Part shown: positions 17,127 through 24,635 of the stretch, piece after piece | How the letters are laid out: every line of letters begins with the position of its first letter | Numbering within the stretch: position 1 is the first letter of the stretch | Source: JBBRGK01 sp036741355 | Lineage (GTDB): Bacteria; Chloroflexota; Dehalococcoidia; CAUJGQ01 | Length of the DNA: 64,000 nt | Assembly: GCA_036741355.1 (NCBI GenBank) | Contig: DAINSK010000019.1 | Span: 1-64,000 of the forward strand | Direction of reading: 5' to 3' | Position numbers and translations under genes: made by a program | The notes under the pieces: generated by a model | Database searches by the model: none | What the model saw: only the letters and a program-made list of their open reading frames with translations | What the model was told of the DNA's origin: nothing

Positions 17127-17909
17127 GTGGAACAACGAAGCTTCGCGTTGAAGCTGGAGTACGACGGAACTGCCTACGGCGGGTCTCAGTTCCAGGCCAA
17201 CGCGAGGAGCATACAAAACGAGGTAGAGCGGGCGCTGGCGCCCATGACGCTGGCTGCAGAACGGACCCGAGTAGCGTTCGCGGGTCGAACCGACGCCGGA
17301 GTCCACGCCACGGGGCAGGTCGCCGTCGTGCGGGTTCCGGCTAATTGGACGCCGGACAAACTGCGGCGGGCATTGAACGCAAGGCTGCCCGAGGACATCG
17401 CGGTCCTGGCGGTGGTGGAAACGGCCGCCGGGTTCGACCCGAGGCGCTGCGCCAGGCGCCGTAGATACGAGTACCGGATACTGAACGGGCCGGTGCACTC
17501 GCCGCTCATGCGCCAGAGTGTATGGCACGTAAGGCATCCGCTGGACGACGAAAAGCTGCGGGCGGCTGGAGCCCTGCTGGTCGGAAAACATGACTTTGCG
17601 GCCTTCGGAGGGCCGGTTGACCCGCCGGGGGCGAGCACGGTCCGGGAAATGTTCGCCACCTCGGTGGCGCGAAACGGCTTCGGGCTGACGCTGTCGTTCG
17701 AGGCGAACGCCTTCCTGCCGCACCAGGTGCGGCGGATGGTTGGCGCGCTGGTCGAAACTGGAAGAGGTCGCCTGACCGTCGAGGCGTTCGAAATGCTGCT
17801 GCGGCAGGCTTGCCCCGGATCTGCTGGTCCGGCGGCGCCGGCACGCGGCCTGTGCCTGGTCGGGGTCACGTACGAGGACGTACGATTCGAGATGGGTGAA
17901 GACGGATGA
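17127..17909 (+). CDS. truA: tRNA pseudouridine(38-40) synthase TruA
   Basis: TruA (260 aa) isomerises uridines at positions 38-40 of tRNA anticodon stems. The catalytic aspartate is in AGRTDAGVHA (Asp56). FDPRRCARRRRYEYRI and FLPHQVRRMVGALVE are family motifs. The usual GWQ after the YDGT motif is GSQ here. The GTG start has no clear Shine-Dalgarno. The stop overlaps the rplM ATG by four bases. Confidence 0.95.
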   Translation: MEQRSFALKLEYDGTAYGGSQFQANARSIQNEVERALAPMTLAAERTRVAFAGRTDAGVHATGQVAVVRVPANWTPDKLRRALNARLPEDIAVLAVVETAAGFDPRRCARRRRYEYRILNGPVHSPLMRQSVWHVRHPLDDEKLRAAGALLVGKHDFAAFGGPVDPPGASTVREMFATSVARNGFGLTLSFEANAFLPHQVRRMVGALVETGRGRLTVEAFEMLLRQACPGSAGPAAPARGLCLVGVTYEDVRFEMGEDG

Positions 17910-18598
17910 AAACGTACAGTACAAGGGCGTCCGAGGTCATGCGCTCCTGGCATGTCCTCGATGCGACGGGCGTGCCGCTGGGCAGGCTCGCCACGCACGT
18001 CGCGACATTGATCCGCGGAAAGCACAAGGTCAACTACGCCCCGCATCTCGACACCGGAGACTACGTCGTCGTCGTCAACGCGGAAAGAGTTGGACTAACC
18101 GGCCGCAAGTTTGAGCAGAAAAAATACTATCGCCATTCGCAGTACCCGGGCGGTCTTAAAGTCCGAACCGTGCGCGAGCAGATGGGGCGAAACGCGACCA
18201 GGGTCATCGAGCACGCCGTATTTGGAATGTTGCCGCACAACAGTCTCGGACGATCAATTCACGGCCATTTAAAAGTGTACGCGGGACCGGATCACCCGCA
18301 CGCGGCGCAGGTAACGGGACCAGCACAACCGGCCCTTTCTCAACCGCCCAAGGAAGGGAGCCGCAGGAAACACAGGCCTGTCGTGGCCCGCGCCGTCGCC
18401 CCGGATGCGGCACCAGTTCAGGATACCGTTGGCCCCGTTACGATTGCGGGAGCGGCGGAGGCCGGCATCGCAGCGGGGTCGCAGCCGGCTGCCGTGCCGG
18501 CCGAGCAGGAACAGACCGCAACGAACATGGAGCAGGCCGTGCCCACGACCGCACTGCCTTCCGAGGCTGATGAGACAACTGAGGAGCCTAAAGCGTGA
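17906..18598 (+). CDS. rplM: Ribosomal protein L13 with C-terminal extension
   Basis: L13 (230 aa) is normally about 145 residues. The core ends near residue 135 and has the WHVLDATGVPLGRLAT start, YYRHSQYPGGLKVRT and AVFGMLPHNSLGR. The remaining roughly 90 residues are Ala/Pro/Gln/Glu-rich and probably disordered, like the tails on S3 and S5 in the same cluster. It overlaps truA by four bases and rpsI by four bases. Confidence 0.96.
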   Translation: MKTYSTRASEVMRSWHVLDATGVPLGRLATHVATLIRGKHKVNYAPHLDTGDYVVVVNAERVGLTGRKFEQKKYYRHSQYPGGLKVRTVREQMGRNATRVIEHAVFGMLPHNSLGRSIHGHLKVYAGPDHPHAAQVTGPAQPALSQPPKEGSRRKHRPVVARAVAPDAAPVQDTVGPVTIAGAAEAGIAAGSQPAAVPAEQEQTATNMEQAVPTTALPSEADETTEEPKA

Positions 18599-18993
18599 CG
18601 ATGCAACAGCATTACTTCCACGGCACCGGTAGGCGTAAGACGTCGGTCGCTCGCTGCCGGCTCTATCCGGGCACCGGGACGATCATCGTCAACGGCAAGG
18701 CCCTGGAAGAGGTATTCACCCGTCCATCGCACCAGGCCGTCGTGCAGCAGCCGCTTCGCGTCACCGGGCAGGCCGGACGCTTTAATGTGCAGATTAAAGT
18801 CGACGGCGGTGGAATCAGCGGCTGGGCCGGCGCCATTTCGCACGGTATCTCGCGGGCGCTGATCGTTGCCGACGAAAACTTAAAGCCCACCCTCCGCAAG
18901 CAGGGGCTACTCACGCGCGACGCCCGCATGAAAGAGCGGAAGAAATATGGACTCAAGCGTGCTCGAAAGGCGCCCCAGTACACCAAGCGCTGA
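18595..18993 (+). CDS. rpsI: Ribosomal protein S9
   Basis: S9 (132 aa) has a C-terminal tail that touches the P-site tRNA. The sequence shows GTGRRKTSVARCRLYPGTG, IKVDGGGISGWAGAISHGI and the canonical end KYGLKRARKAPQYTKR. The GTG start overlaps the rplM stop (GTGA); an ATG two codons later is possible. This is the last gene of the ribosomal run; no convincing terminator hairpin is visible before the convergent gene at 19041. Confidence 0.97.
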   Translation: MTMQQHYFHGTGRRKTSVARCRLYPGTGTIIVNGKALEEVFTRPSHQAVVQQPLRVTGQAGRFNVQIKVDGGGISGWAGAISHGISRALIVADENLKPTLRKQGLLTRDARMKERKKYGLKRARKAPQYTKR

Positions 18994-19040
18994 CCGATCC
19001 GAAATTCGTTACCGGGGCGGCTGCTAGGCCATTCCTCTGT

Positions 19041-19490
19041 TTACGTTGCACGGCGCTCGAACGCGGTTTTTATCGACTCCAGTACTGTTTCTCGCTGCTT
19101 TTGAAAGCCGCTCGATACCATTAGTCGGTCCAAAAGCTTGCCGAGCAAGCCTCCCGGAAGCCGTAACTCCGCTCGGTAGGTGACCAACGTACCGCTTGGC
19201 ACCGGCCTCAGGTCCCACTGCTCTTGCATTGTCGCGCCATTGGCAAGCGTGTATCCAAGGCCGAGGAACGAGTCCCGCTCGAGTGCGGTAACGATGCCGT
19301 CGAATCCGCTGCCTGAGCTGGCCATCGTTCCCCTGCCGCTGAACGTCGACCCTGCCTGCAGCCCACCCGAAGGTGGAGAGATTTCGGTGATGGTCGGGTC
19401 GATCGAAGGTCTGCGTCCGAGGTCGCAAAGCGCCTCAAATACGCCCGGCGGAGGCAGGGCGATCACGGTCTGTAACTCGGCGGTCGCCAA
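19041..19490 (-). CDS. SRPBCC / polyketide-cyclase-like protein
   Basis: This 149-residue protein has the START/SRPBCC helix-grip pattern: an N-terminal strand (ELQTVIALPPPGVFEALCD), repeated beta strands such as SGFDGIVTALERDSFLGLGY, and an amphipathic C-terminal helix. Members bind small hydrophobic ligands or act as stress-related ATPase cochaperones; no specific ligand can be inferred. It is convergent with rpsI and lies 18 bp downstream of the DUF1614 gene on the same strand, so the two are probably cotranscribed. Confidence 0.75.
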   Translation of the reverse strand: MATAELQTVIALPPPGVFEALCDLGRRPSIDPTITEISPPSGGLQAGSTFSGRGTMASSGSGFDGIVTALERDSFLGLGYTLANGATMQEQWDLRPVPSGTLVTYRAELRLPGGLLGKLLDRLMVSSGFQKQRETVLESIKTAFERRAT

Positions 19491-19508
19491 GAATTGACGG
19501 TCCTCGTA

Positions 19509-20198
19509 TTACGTTGCGATCGGGCGGGTATAGCGCGGCCGTTGTGGTCGTTCGAAACTGAGTAGTGTGGCGACGATGCCGGCCAAAAAGACGCCATCGA
19601 ACACCCCGGCCCCGCCTATACTTAAGACGCCGTCTCCCAGTTGACTCAGCGCACCCAGGTTTGTGATGTCGGCGCCGATCAGCGCTCCCAGCGTTCCGGC
19701 GATGTAGGCGAGCGGCGCCGCGCCGCGCCCAAACGTCAGCAAGAGTCCCAGCAGCGCCGCCGATGCTGGAGCAATCCAAATGGGCATCTCAACGCCCCGA
19801 CCGGGCACGATCGTCGCGGCCAGGTGGGAGACGACGGCGACGATCGCTGTTGCGAGCACCGTCCGCAAGAAGGGTGCTCGTGGCAGCAACCATAGGCACA
19901 CGAGCAGCGGAATCACCGCGCCGCCCACGTTGATTGCAACCACCTGGTCGGTAATTCGGGGTGGAACGTAGAAAATCACGTGCGGAAGCGGGATGCGGCG
20001 TCCCGGTTCAACCACACGCACGCTCTGCCACAGAGGGATGTTCACGGTGCTGCCCAGGTACGACGCGACGAAAATCAGGATTGTCGTCCACGGCGGGATC
20101 CCCATCCTGTTGAATGACAGCGCGATAAGGTCGAAGAAGACGATAGCGAGCAGCGCTACGACCAGAAGCGGCAAGACCGGAGAGGGCAACATGGGCAC
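19509..20198 (-). CDS. DUF1614 family integral membrane protein
   Basis: This 229-residue protein has about seven hydrophobic segments. The segment AYIAGTLGALIGADITNLG followed by LSIGGAGVFDGVFLAGIVA is the most conserved part of DUF1614 proteins, whose function is unknown. No signal peptide apart from the first transmembrane helix (LLVVALLAIVFFDLIAL). It is upstream of and co-oriented with the SRPBCC gene. Confidence 0.8.
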   Translation of the reverse strand: MPMLPSPVLPLLVVALLAIVFFDLIALSFNRMGIPPWTTILIFVASYLGSTVNIPLWQSVRVVEPGRRIPLPHVIFYVPPRITDQVVAINVGGAVIPLLVCLWLLPRAPFLRTVLATAIVAVVSHLAATIVPGRGVEMPIWIAPASAALLGLLLTFGRGAAPLAYIAGTLGALIGADITNLGALSQLGDGVLSIGGAGVFDGVFLAGIVATLLSFERPQRPRYTRPIAT

Positions 20199-20286
20199 AG
20201 TATACGGGCTCGCGCCGCACGGCGACTCTGTCCCTCAACCTAGAGCTCAATGCGCGGGACCTGAAAGGACTACCGATGCGTGGTCA

Positions 20287-20541
20287 CTACATCGACGCCG
20301 GACTGACTCTTCGGGATGATCTGCCAAAACCGGCGCACGAAACAGGTTCTCGCGAAGCGCTGATACAGGTCCTGGTCGCGGGCATATGCAACACGGACCC
20401 CGGAGACGTCGCCAGCCGGACGTAGCCCCAACAGCCCTCGCAGCGGACCTCATAAATGAGGCCAAGTTCGACGAGGCTGAGCCCAAAATCCGGGTCGCCG
20501 ACGATGCGGAGCTGTCCATACACCTGATCAGTGCTTGGCAT
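20287..20541 (-). CDS. DUF59/MIP18-like small protein, divergent
   Basis: From ATG 20541, with GGAGG eight bases upstream, the product is 84 residues. Its first half (DQVYGQLRIVGDPDFGLSLV then ELGLIYEVRCEG) resembles DUF59 domains, which act in iron-sulfur assembly and in ring-hydroxylation PaaD proteins. The family's usual TSPGCP appears as TSPGSV, so the conserved cysteine is lost, and the C-terminal half does not resemble the family. It may be decayed or frameshifted. It starts 44 bp after the Crp/Fnr stop. Confidence 0.5.
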   Translation of the reverse strand: MPSTDQVYGQLRIVGDPDFGLSLVELGLIYEVRCEGCWGYVRLATSPGSVLHMPATRTCISASREPVSCAGFGRSSRRVSPASM

Positions 20542-20584
20542 AGTGCCTGCCTCCGGCATGCAGCTCACGCCAGGTCTCGTACCA

Positions 20585-21349
20585 TCATCCGTCGGCATAG
20601 CGCCGCCGTCCGGCATCACCGCAGGCTGGTCCGCTGTAGCCACAGTCGAGCAGGCAATCATCACAGGTTCCGGCGACTCTCAGGCGCGCCATGTCCGCGA
20701 TCTCAATAACGTGCGCTCGCGTGGCGACGACGCCTTGCCGCTGGAGTTCTCCAAGCACGCGAATCACCGTCTCGACGGTCACCCCCGACGCGTCGGCGAT
20801 GTTCTGCCGCGTAACTTGAAACGAGATGCGGATACCATTTCCGATCGGCACGCCGTACCGCTGTGCGAACTGCAGCAAGCAGCAAATAATGCGGCCACGC
20901 GCATCTTTCAAACCCGCCACTGCCGTGGCCAGATCCAGCCGACGAACATCTGCACAGAGTTGGTCGATTATGTTTTGGTTGGCTAGGGGGCAGCGGCGTA
21001 CAAGGGTGAGCAGCGCAGACCTCCGCAAGAGGACGAGCACGGCATCATCGAGCGTTGTGGCGGTTGCCGTGAAGGCACGGCCGTCGAGCGCTGCACCGAG
21101 CTCCAGCGCAGAAAATGGTGTGCAGAAGCTGACCACCTGCTTGCGACCATTGGCCGAAGAATGATATAGGCAGACTCGCCCAGCAACCAGGATCCAGAGC
21201 CCCTGGCAGGGTCCGCCCTCGATGAACACGTCGGTGCGGGCCGCGAAACTTCTCGGCTTGACCGCGCCGACCACCGCTGCCAGATCACACCGATCGAGAT
21301 CGTGGAAAATAGCGCAGCGCTCGAGCGCCGTTATGAGACCGGGCCGCAT
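20585..21349 (-). CDS. Crp/Fnr-family transcriptional regulator with C-terminal cysteine cluster
   Basis: The product (254 aa from ATG 21349) has an N-terminal cyclic-nucleotide-binding-like beta roll (ALERCAIFHDLDRCDLAAVV, later GLWILVAGRVCLYH) and a C-terminal winged helix with the recognition region TRQNIADASGVTVETVIRVL. After the HTH is a cysteine cluster, CDDCLLDC plus one further cysteine (PACG). This resembles the C-terminal iron-sulfur ligands of Bacillus Fnr rather than the N-terminal ones of E. coli Fnr. The frame is open to 21586, but the first 79 residues do not look like family sequence. It lies downstream of the catabolic cluster on the same strand. Confidence 0.82.
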   Translation of the reverse strand: MRPGLITALERCAIFHDLDRCDLAAVVGAVKPRSFAARTDVFIEGGPCQGLWILVAGRVCLYHSSANGRKQVVSFCTPFSALELGAALDGRAFTATATTLDDAVLVLLRRSALLTLVRRCPLANQNIIDQLCADVRRLDLATAVAGLKDARGRIICCLLQFAQRYGVPIGNGIRISFQVTRQNIADASGVTVETVIRVLGELQRQGVVATRAHVIEIADMARLRVAGTCDDCLLDCGYSGPACGDAGRRRYADG

Positions 21350-21775
21350 GGTCGAGCGCGATTTCCCGTCGGGCGCCTCTCGCACAGAGCGGCTGTCGGC
21401 CTTCAACCAAGGAAACGAGCATTGTGGACCGATCGCGCTGCGTGATGTCTCTGGCTGTGGACAGCTCCATGTTAGGCCCGAGGCCGGCGCCGTGACCAGT
21501 GTCCCCGCCGCGGTCTGCATGCGGACCATCGTCTCATCCATTTCACGAAGGCTACGATGCGATTCCGATGGGAATACGGTCTCCATTGCGCCTGCCGAGA
21601 CCCGCGCCCCAACGATCTATCCCCGACATACGCATTCTTATCACGGTTGAGACGGATTTGGGTTCACGTAAACGGAGACAGGACGTGTCCGGCAATGCCC
21701 CACAGATGCAGATAAGGGCAACGCCTGCGTCAGGCAACGTAACGGCCCGGCACACGGGTTCTCCGGCGGCGCCGA
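21350..21775. other. Intergenic stretch, no confident gene
   Basis: Up to 21586 the minus strand remains open in the frame of the Crp/Fnr gene, with possible ATGs at 21541 and 21586 but no good ribosome-binding site. The remainder holds no supported coding region, tRNA or hairpin terminator that I can recognise. Confidence 0.5.
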
Positions 21776-22117
21776 TTACGGCAAGATGCTGGGGTTCATG
21801 GCGACGCCGTTGTGGATGAAGAAGCTTCGCACGGCGTTGGCCGCATCCCGGCTGCCCGTGTCCGCCTCGAATCTCTCGATCCGATCGATGTATTCTCTCC
21901 GGGCTCGCGTGCGCAGGACGAACGGCCCGCCCTCGATCGACCGTCGCAGGCACTCGTCGACCATGTCGTCCGGGTTCTTGCCGGCGATCTCGCAGAACTG
22001 CGCGAGAATCTCCATGATCTCCTCGCCATCACCGTGAGAGCCCCAAAGCGAGGCGCGGCTCGCCAGCCAGCGCCTGGTCGATTCGTAGGTCTGAATGCTG
22101 CCGACAGTTACTGTCAT
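21776..22117 (-). CDS. Orphan protein resembling an integrase N-terminal (SAM-like) domain
   Basis: A 113-residue protein with an excellent AAGGAG site seven bases before the ATG. The pattern ILAQFCEIAGKNPDDMVDEC followed by basic helices and AVRSFFIHNGVAMNPSILP resembles the core-binding domain of tyrosine recombinases, but there is no catalytic domain with the R-H-R-Y residues after it. It could be a truncated integrase or a helical DNA-binding protein. Its place 19 bp after the second nitroreductase gene suggests it is the last gene of the catabolic operon. Confidence 0.55.
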   Translation of the reverse strand: MTVTVGSIQTYESTRRWLASRASLWGSHGDGEEIMEILAQFCEIAGKNPDDMVDECLRRSIEGGPFVLRTRARREYIDRIERFEADTGSRDAANAVRSFFIHNGVAMNPSILP

Positions 22118-22135
22118 GTCAGACTCCTTCCACCC

Positions 22136-22936
22136 TTAGCCGAGCCTGTCCTTGAGCATGCGTGACAGCGCCCGAACCTCCTGCCCACGCCAAGGTGGCG
22201 GCTGCTCGCGCTGCACGAGCCCCTGCTCGCGCAGGCGCTCCGTGACCTCCGGGTCGCGTTGGAAGGGATGCTCCGGCGTCTGTTCGAAGCAAACCTGCTC
22301 GAATGGCAGCCGGGGTTCCATGCCTCCCGCTTCCCAGGACTCGGCCGGGTAGCCGATGAACATCGCTGTCACAGGCTCCCAGGTGGGAGGCGCCCTCAGG
22401 ACGGTGGCCGCTCCAGCCTCGTCGAAAGGCGCGAGGGTCGCTGCCAGTCCCTCGTCATAGGCGGCCAGGAGTCCAGCCGCCATGGCAAGGCCGGCATCCG
22501 CGTTCCCACCTCGCTGAGGGCCGCTCTCGAGACCCGGCATCAGCACCTCTGGCAGGATCACCTCGTCTACATAGCGAGTACTCCAGCCGTGCGGCGGGCC
22601 GAGCGCGCCGACATCCACCAGCGCACCAGAGGCAACCGTAGGCCACTTCCGTTCTTCGATTGCCCGGCGTCGCGCGTCCGTATCGTAGTACCAGAAGATG
22701 TAGACGGGTGCGACGTCGAACAGCGCGGCCGAAAGCGGCGTCTTCAGAAGATCACGCTCGTCCTGGCTCAGACTGTCTCGGTAGGCGACGATCGCCTTCG
22801 AGAAGGCGACGTTGACGGCGCGCGAAGAAAGCCGTCCTGCCTCAAGTACGATCTGGACCTTCTGCCGTTCCACGGGGCGGTAAGGCAGGAAGTACTGGAA
22901 GATTCGACGACGTCCCGCTGCTTCCTTGAAGTCCAT
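22136..22936 (-). CDS. Nitroreductase-family flavoprotein (copy 2)
   Basis: A 266-residue protein of the FMN-dependent nitroreductase fold. The N-terminal RRIFQYFLPYRPVERQKVQI mimics the R-S-x-R-x-F motif of the family, and VTAMFIGYPAESWEAGGMEP matches the C-terminal GYP element. It is a paralogue of the gene at 22947 (shared Y-R-D-x-L-S, V-x-P-x-x-x-G and GYP elements). The canonical R-x-S-x-R motif is altered (GRRRIF). Such proteins reduce nitro groups, quinones or enones or process flavins; the substrate is unknown. Ten bases separate it from copy 1. Confidence 0.75.
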   Translation of the reverse strand: MDFKEAAGRRRIFQYFLPYRPVERQKVQIVLEAGRLSSRAVNVAFSKAIVAYRDSLSQDERDLLKTPLSAALFDVAPVYIFWYYDTDARRRAIEERKWPTVASGALVDVGALGPPHGWSTRYVDEVILPEVLMPGLESGPQRGGNADAGLAMAAGLLAAYDEGLAATLAPFDEAGAATVLRAPPTWEPVTAMFIGYPAESWEAGGMEPRLPFEQVCFEQTPEHPFQRDPEVTERLREQGLVQREQPPPWRGQEVRALSRMLKDRLG

Positions 22937-22946
22937 GTCCTCGCTC

Positions 22947-23777
22947 CTAGTCCGGAAGTCCGTACTTTTTCGCCAGGCCTCGCAACTCCTCGAACCGCCA
23001 CCCGAACGGCGCAGGGGCCTGAATCATCAGCGCGTCCTCCAGCTTCTTCACGACCGCCGGCTCTCGATAAAACGGATGGCCGTACCGCAACTCGAAGAAG
23101 TCCTCCTCGAACGGCTCGCGCGGACGCTGACCGCCCGCCTCGATAGACTCTCCTGGGTATCCCAGAAACATCGGGCTGCCAACCGGCGCCCACGTGTCAG
23201 GGATGGTCATGATCCGGGCGTGAGAGAAAGCCGAAAGCTGGACGCCAAGGCCCTGGTCGACGGCGGCGAGCAGGCCGTATGCCTGTGCCGCGCCGGCTGC
23301 ATGCCGAGCCGCAGCGAGGACCTGGCGCGCGACTGTAGGCCCGTCTGCACCGCGCTGAAACTGGACGGGCACCCGGCCGCCGGATTCGAGCACGGAGCGT
23401 AGGTGTGGTACGACGGTTTCGTCGACGAACCCTTCAGTCCAGCCGTGGCTGGAATTCAGGATCCCTCGCCGTATCAGCTCCCGGAAGTTACGCCCGTCCG
23501 CGACCTTCTCCAGCTCTGCGACGTCCGCAAAAAAGAAGATGTAGGCATAGGCCATGTCAAGCTGAGCCGTCGTCGTCGGAGTTTTCGCCGCCTGCAGCTG
23601 CTCTGCCGAGAGCTTGTCACGGTAGACGACGACCGTCCGAACGAAGTCCGTCTCCAGAAGTCTCGGCGCTCGGTAGATAGCTTCGACGATCCTTTGGATC
23701 TTCTCATGCTCCACCGGCCGCCAGGGCTCGAAGAAGCGGATCGACCGCCTCGTGCCGATGACGCTTTTGAGCTCCAT
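22947..23777 (-). CDS. Nitroreductase-family flavoprotein (copy 1)
   Basis: A 276-residue protein starting MELKSVIGTRRSIRFFEP, the FMN-phosphate-binding motif of nitroreductases. The middle has AAGAAQAYGLLAAVDQGLGV, the conserved region near the flavin, and the end has MFLGYPGESIEAGGQRPREP. The ribosome-binding site AAGGAGGT is very strong. It lies 12 bp downstream of a CoA-transferase beta gene and upstream of its own paralogue, so the two could act as a heterodimer in the cluster's pathway; that is inference. Confidence 0.8.
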   Translation of the reverse strand: MELKSVIGTRRSIRFFEPWRPVEHEKIQRIVEAIYRAPRLLETDFVRTVVVYRDKLSAEQLQAAKTPTTTAQLDMAYAYIFFFADVAELEKVADGRNFRELIRRGILNSSHGWTEGFVDETVVPHLRSVLESGGRVPVQFQRGADGPTVARQVLAAARHAAGAAQAYGLLAAVDQGLGVQLSAFSHARIMTIPDTWAPVGSPMFLGYPGESIEAGGQRPREPFEEDFFELRYGHPFYREPAVVKKLEDALMIQAPAPFGWRFEELRGLAKKYGLPD

Positions 23778-23789
23778 TAGCCACCTCCT

Positions 23790-24635
23790 TCACTCTCTAC
23801 GCACTGCCGCGCGCACGTATTTCTCGCCGTCCCTGACGATCCAGCCACCTGCGGCGTCCGTCGTCTGGCCTCGAACATCGAGCTGAGTGCGGATAATTCG
23901 CAGCTCCTCCTCCGTCGGTGGCTCCAGGACCTTGACTTCATCCGCGAGCAGCGGCTTCCACTCGCACTCTTCCAGGATCTCTTCGACGGTCACCCACGGC
24001 ATCCGGCCGGTGAGCCGCAGCCGCCGGTCCTTGTAGTCGTACAGCGCCCAAGGAGTAACAACCCTGTAGGGGCCGGTGCCGCGCGGCAGGCCCGCTCGCT
24101 CCCGGGCGCCTTCGGTGCCATCCAGAAAGCCTGGAGACGAGATGAAGTCGACTTCCTTGATGAACTTGCGCTTCTCCTGGTCGGTGGTCAGGATCGTCCG
24201 CCAGCAGCAGGCGGCGATGGTGTCGGCGCCGCCGGGGCCGCCGAAACGACGCGGATTCTCGCCGTAGGTTCCAAGGATCGTGGAGTTGATGTTGCCGTGC
24301 TGGTCGATCTGTAGGGAGTTGAGGATGCCGTAGTCGCAAAAGCCAAGGTGGGCATACAGTCCAGCAGTGTTCATGGTCCCCCACTGCAGGGCCCGATAGC
24401 CGGAACGAGAGCTCATCATGGCGCCGATAGGGTCGAACGGCGGCATTGGTTCGGGAGCGACCACACCATCCTCAGTCATATACTGGGCGTCGGGTGCGTA
24501 AAGCTGCTTGGCAAGCAGGACAGAGTAGAGGGGCGTACCCCCGCCCGCCACCCAGTAGATTCGGCCCGGTTCGATGAGCTTGGCGAGGTTGCAGATCTCG
24601 ACCTCGCGGTCCGCGAAGGCGTCGGCCATCGTCAT
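23790..24635 (-). CDS. CoA-transferase family I, beta subunit (pair 2)
   Basis: A 281-residue protein of the glutaconate CoA-transferase/IpdB type. The N-terminus (RIYWVAGGGTPLYSVLLAK) and the segment FCDYGILNSLQIDQHGNINS are family features. MTEDGVVAPEP appears in the place where class I CoA-transferases carry their catalytic glutamate (SENG-type motif), so it may be a true transferase rather than an IpdB-like hydrolase. Its start overlaps the end of the alpha gene by four bases. It is closely similar to the beta subunit at 27307. Confidence 0.82.
   Translation of the reverse strand: MTMADAFADREVEICNLAKLIEPGRIYWVAGGGTPLYSVLLAKQLYAPDAQYMTEDGVVAPEPMPPFDPIGAMMSSRSGYRALQWGTMNTAGLYAHLGFCDYGILNSLQIDQHGNINSTILGTYGENPRRFGGPGGADTIAACCWRTILTTDQEKRKFIKEVDFISSPGFLDGTEGARERAGLPRGTGPYRVVTPWALYDYKDRRLRLTGRMPWVTVEEILEECEWKPLLADEVKVLEPPTEEELRIIRTQLDVRGQTTDAAGGWIVRDGEKYVRAAVRRE

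Noticed and set aside
22259..23146. 295-codon plus-strand frame opposite the nitroreductases
   Set aside because: It spans two genes on the other strand and reads as an antisense shadow.
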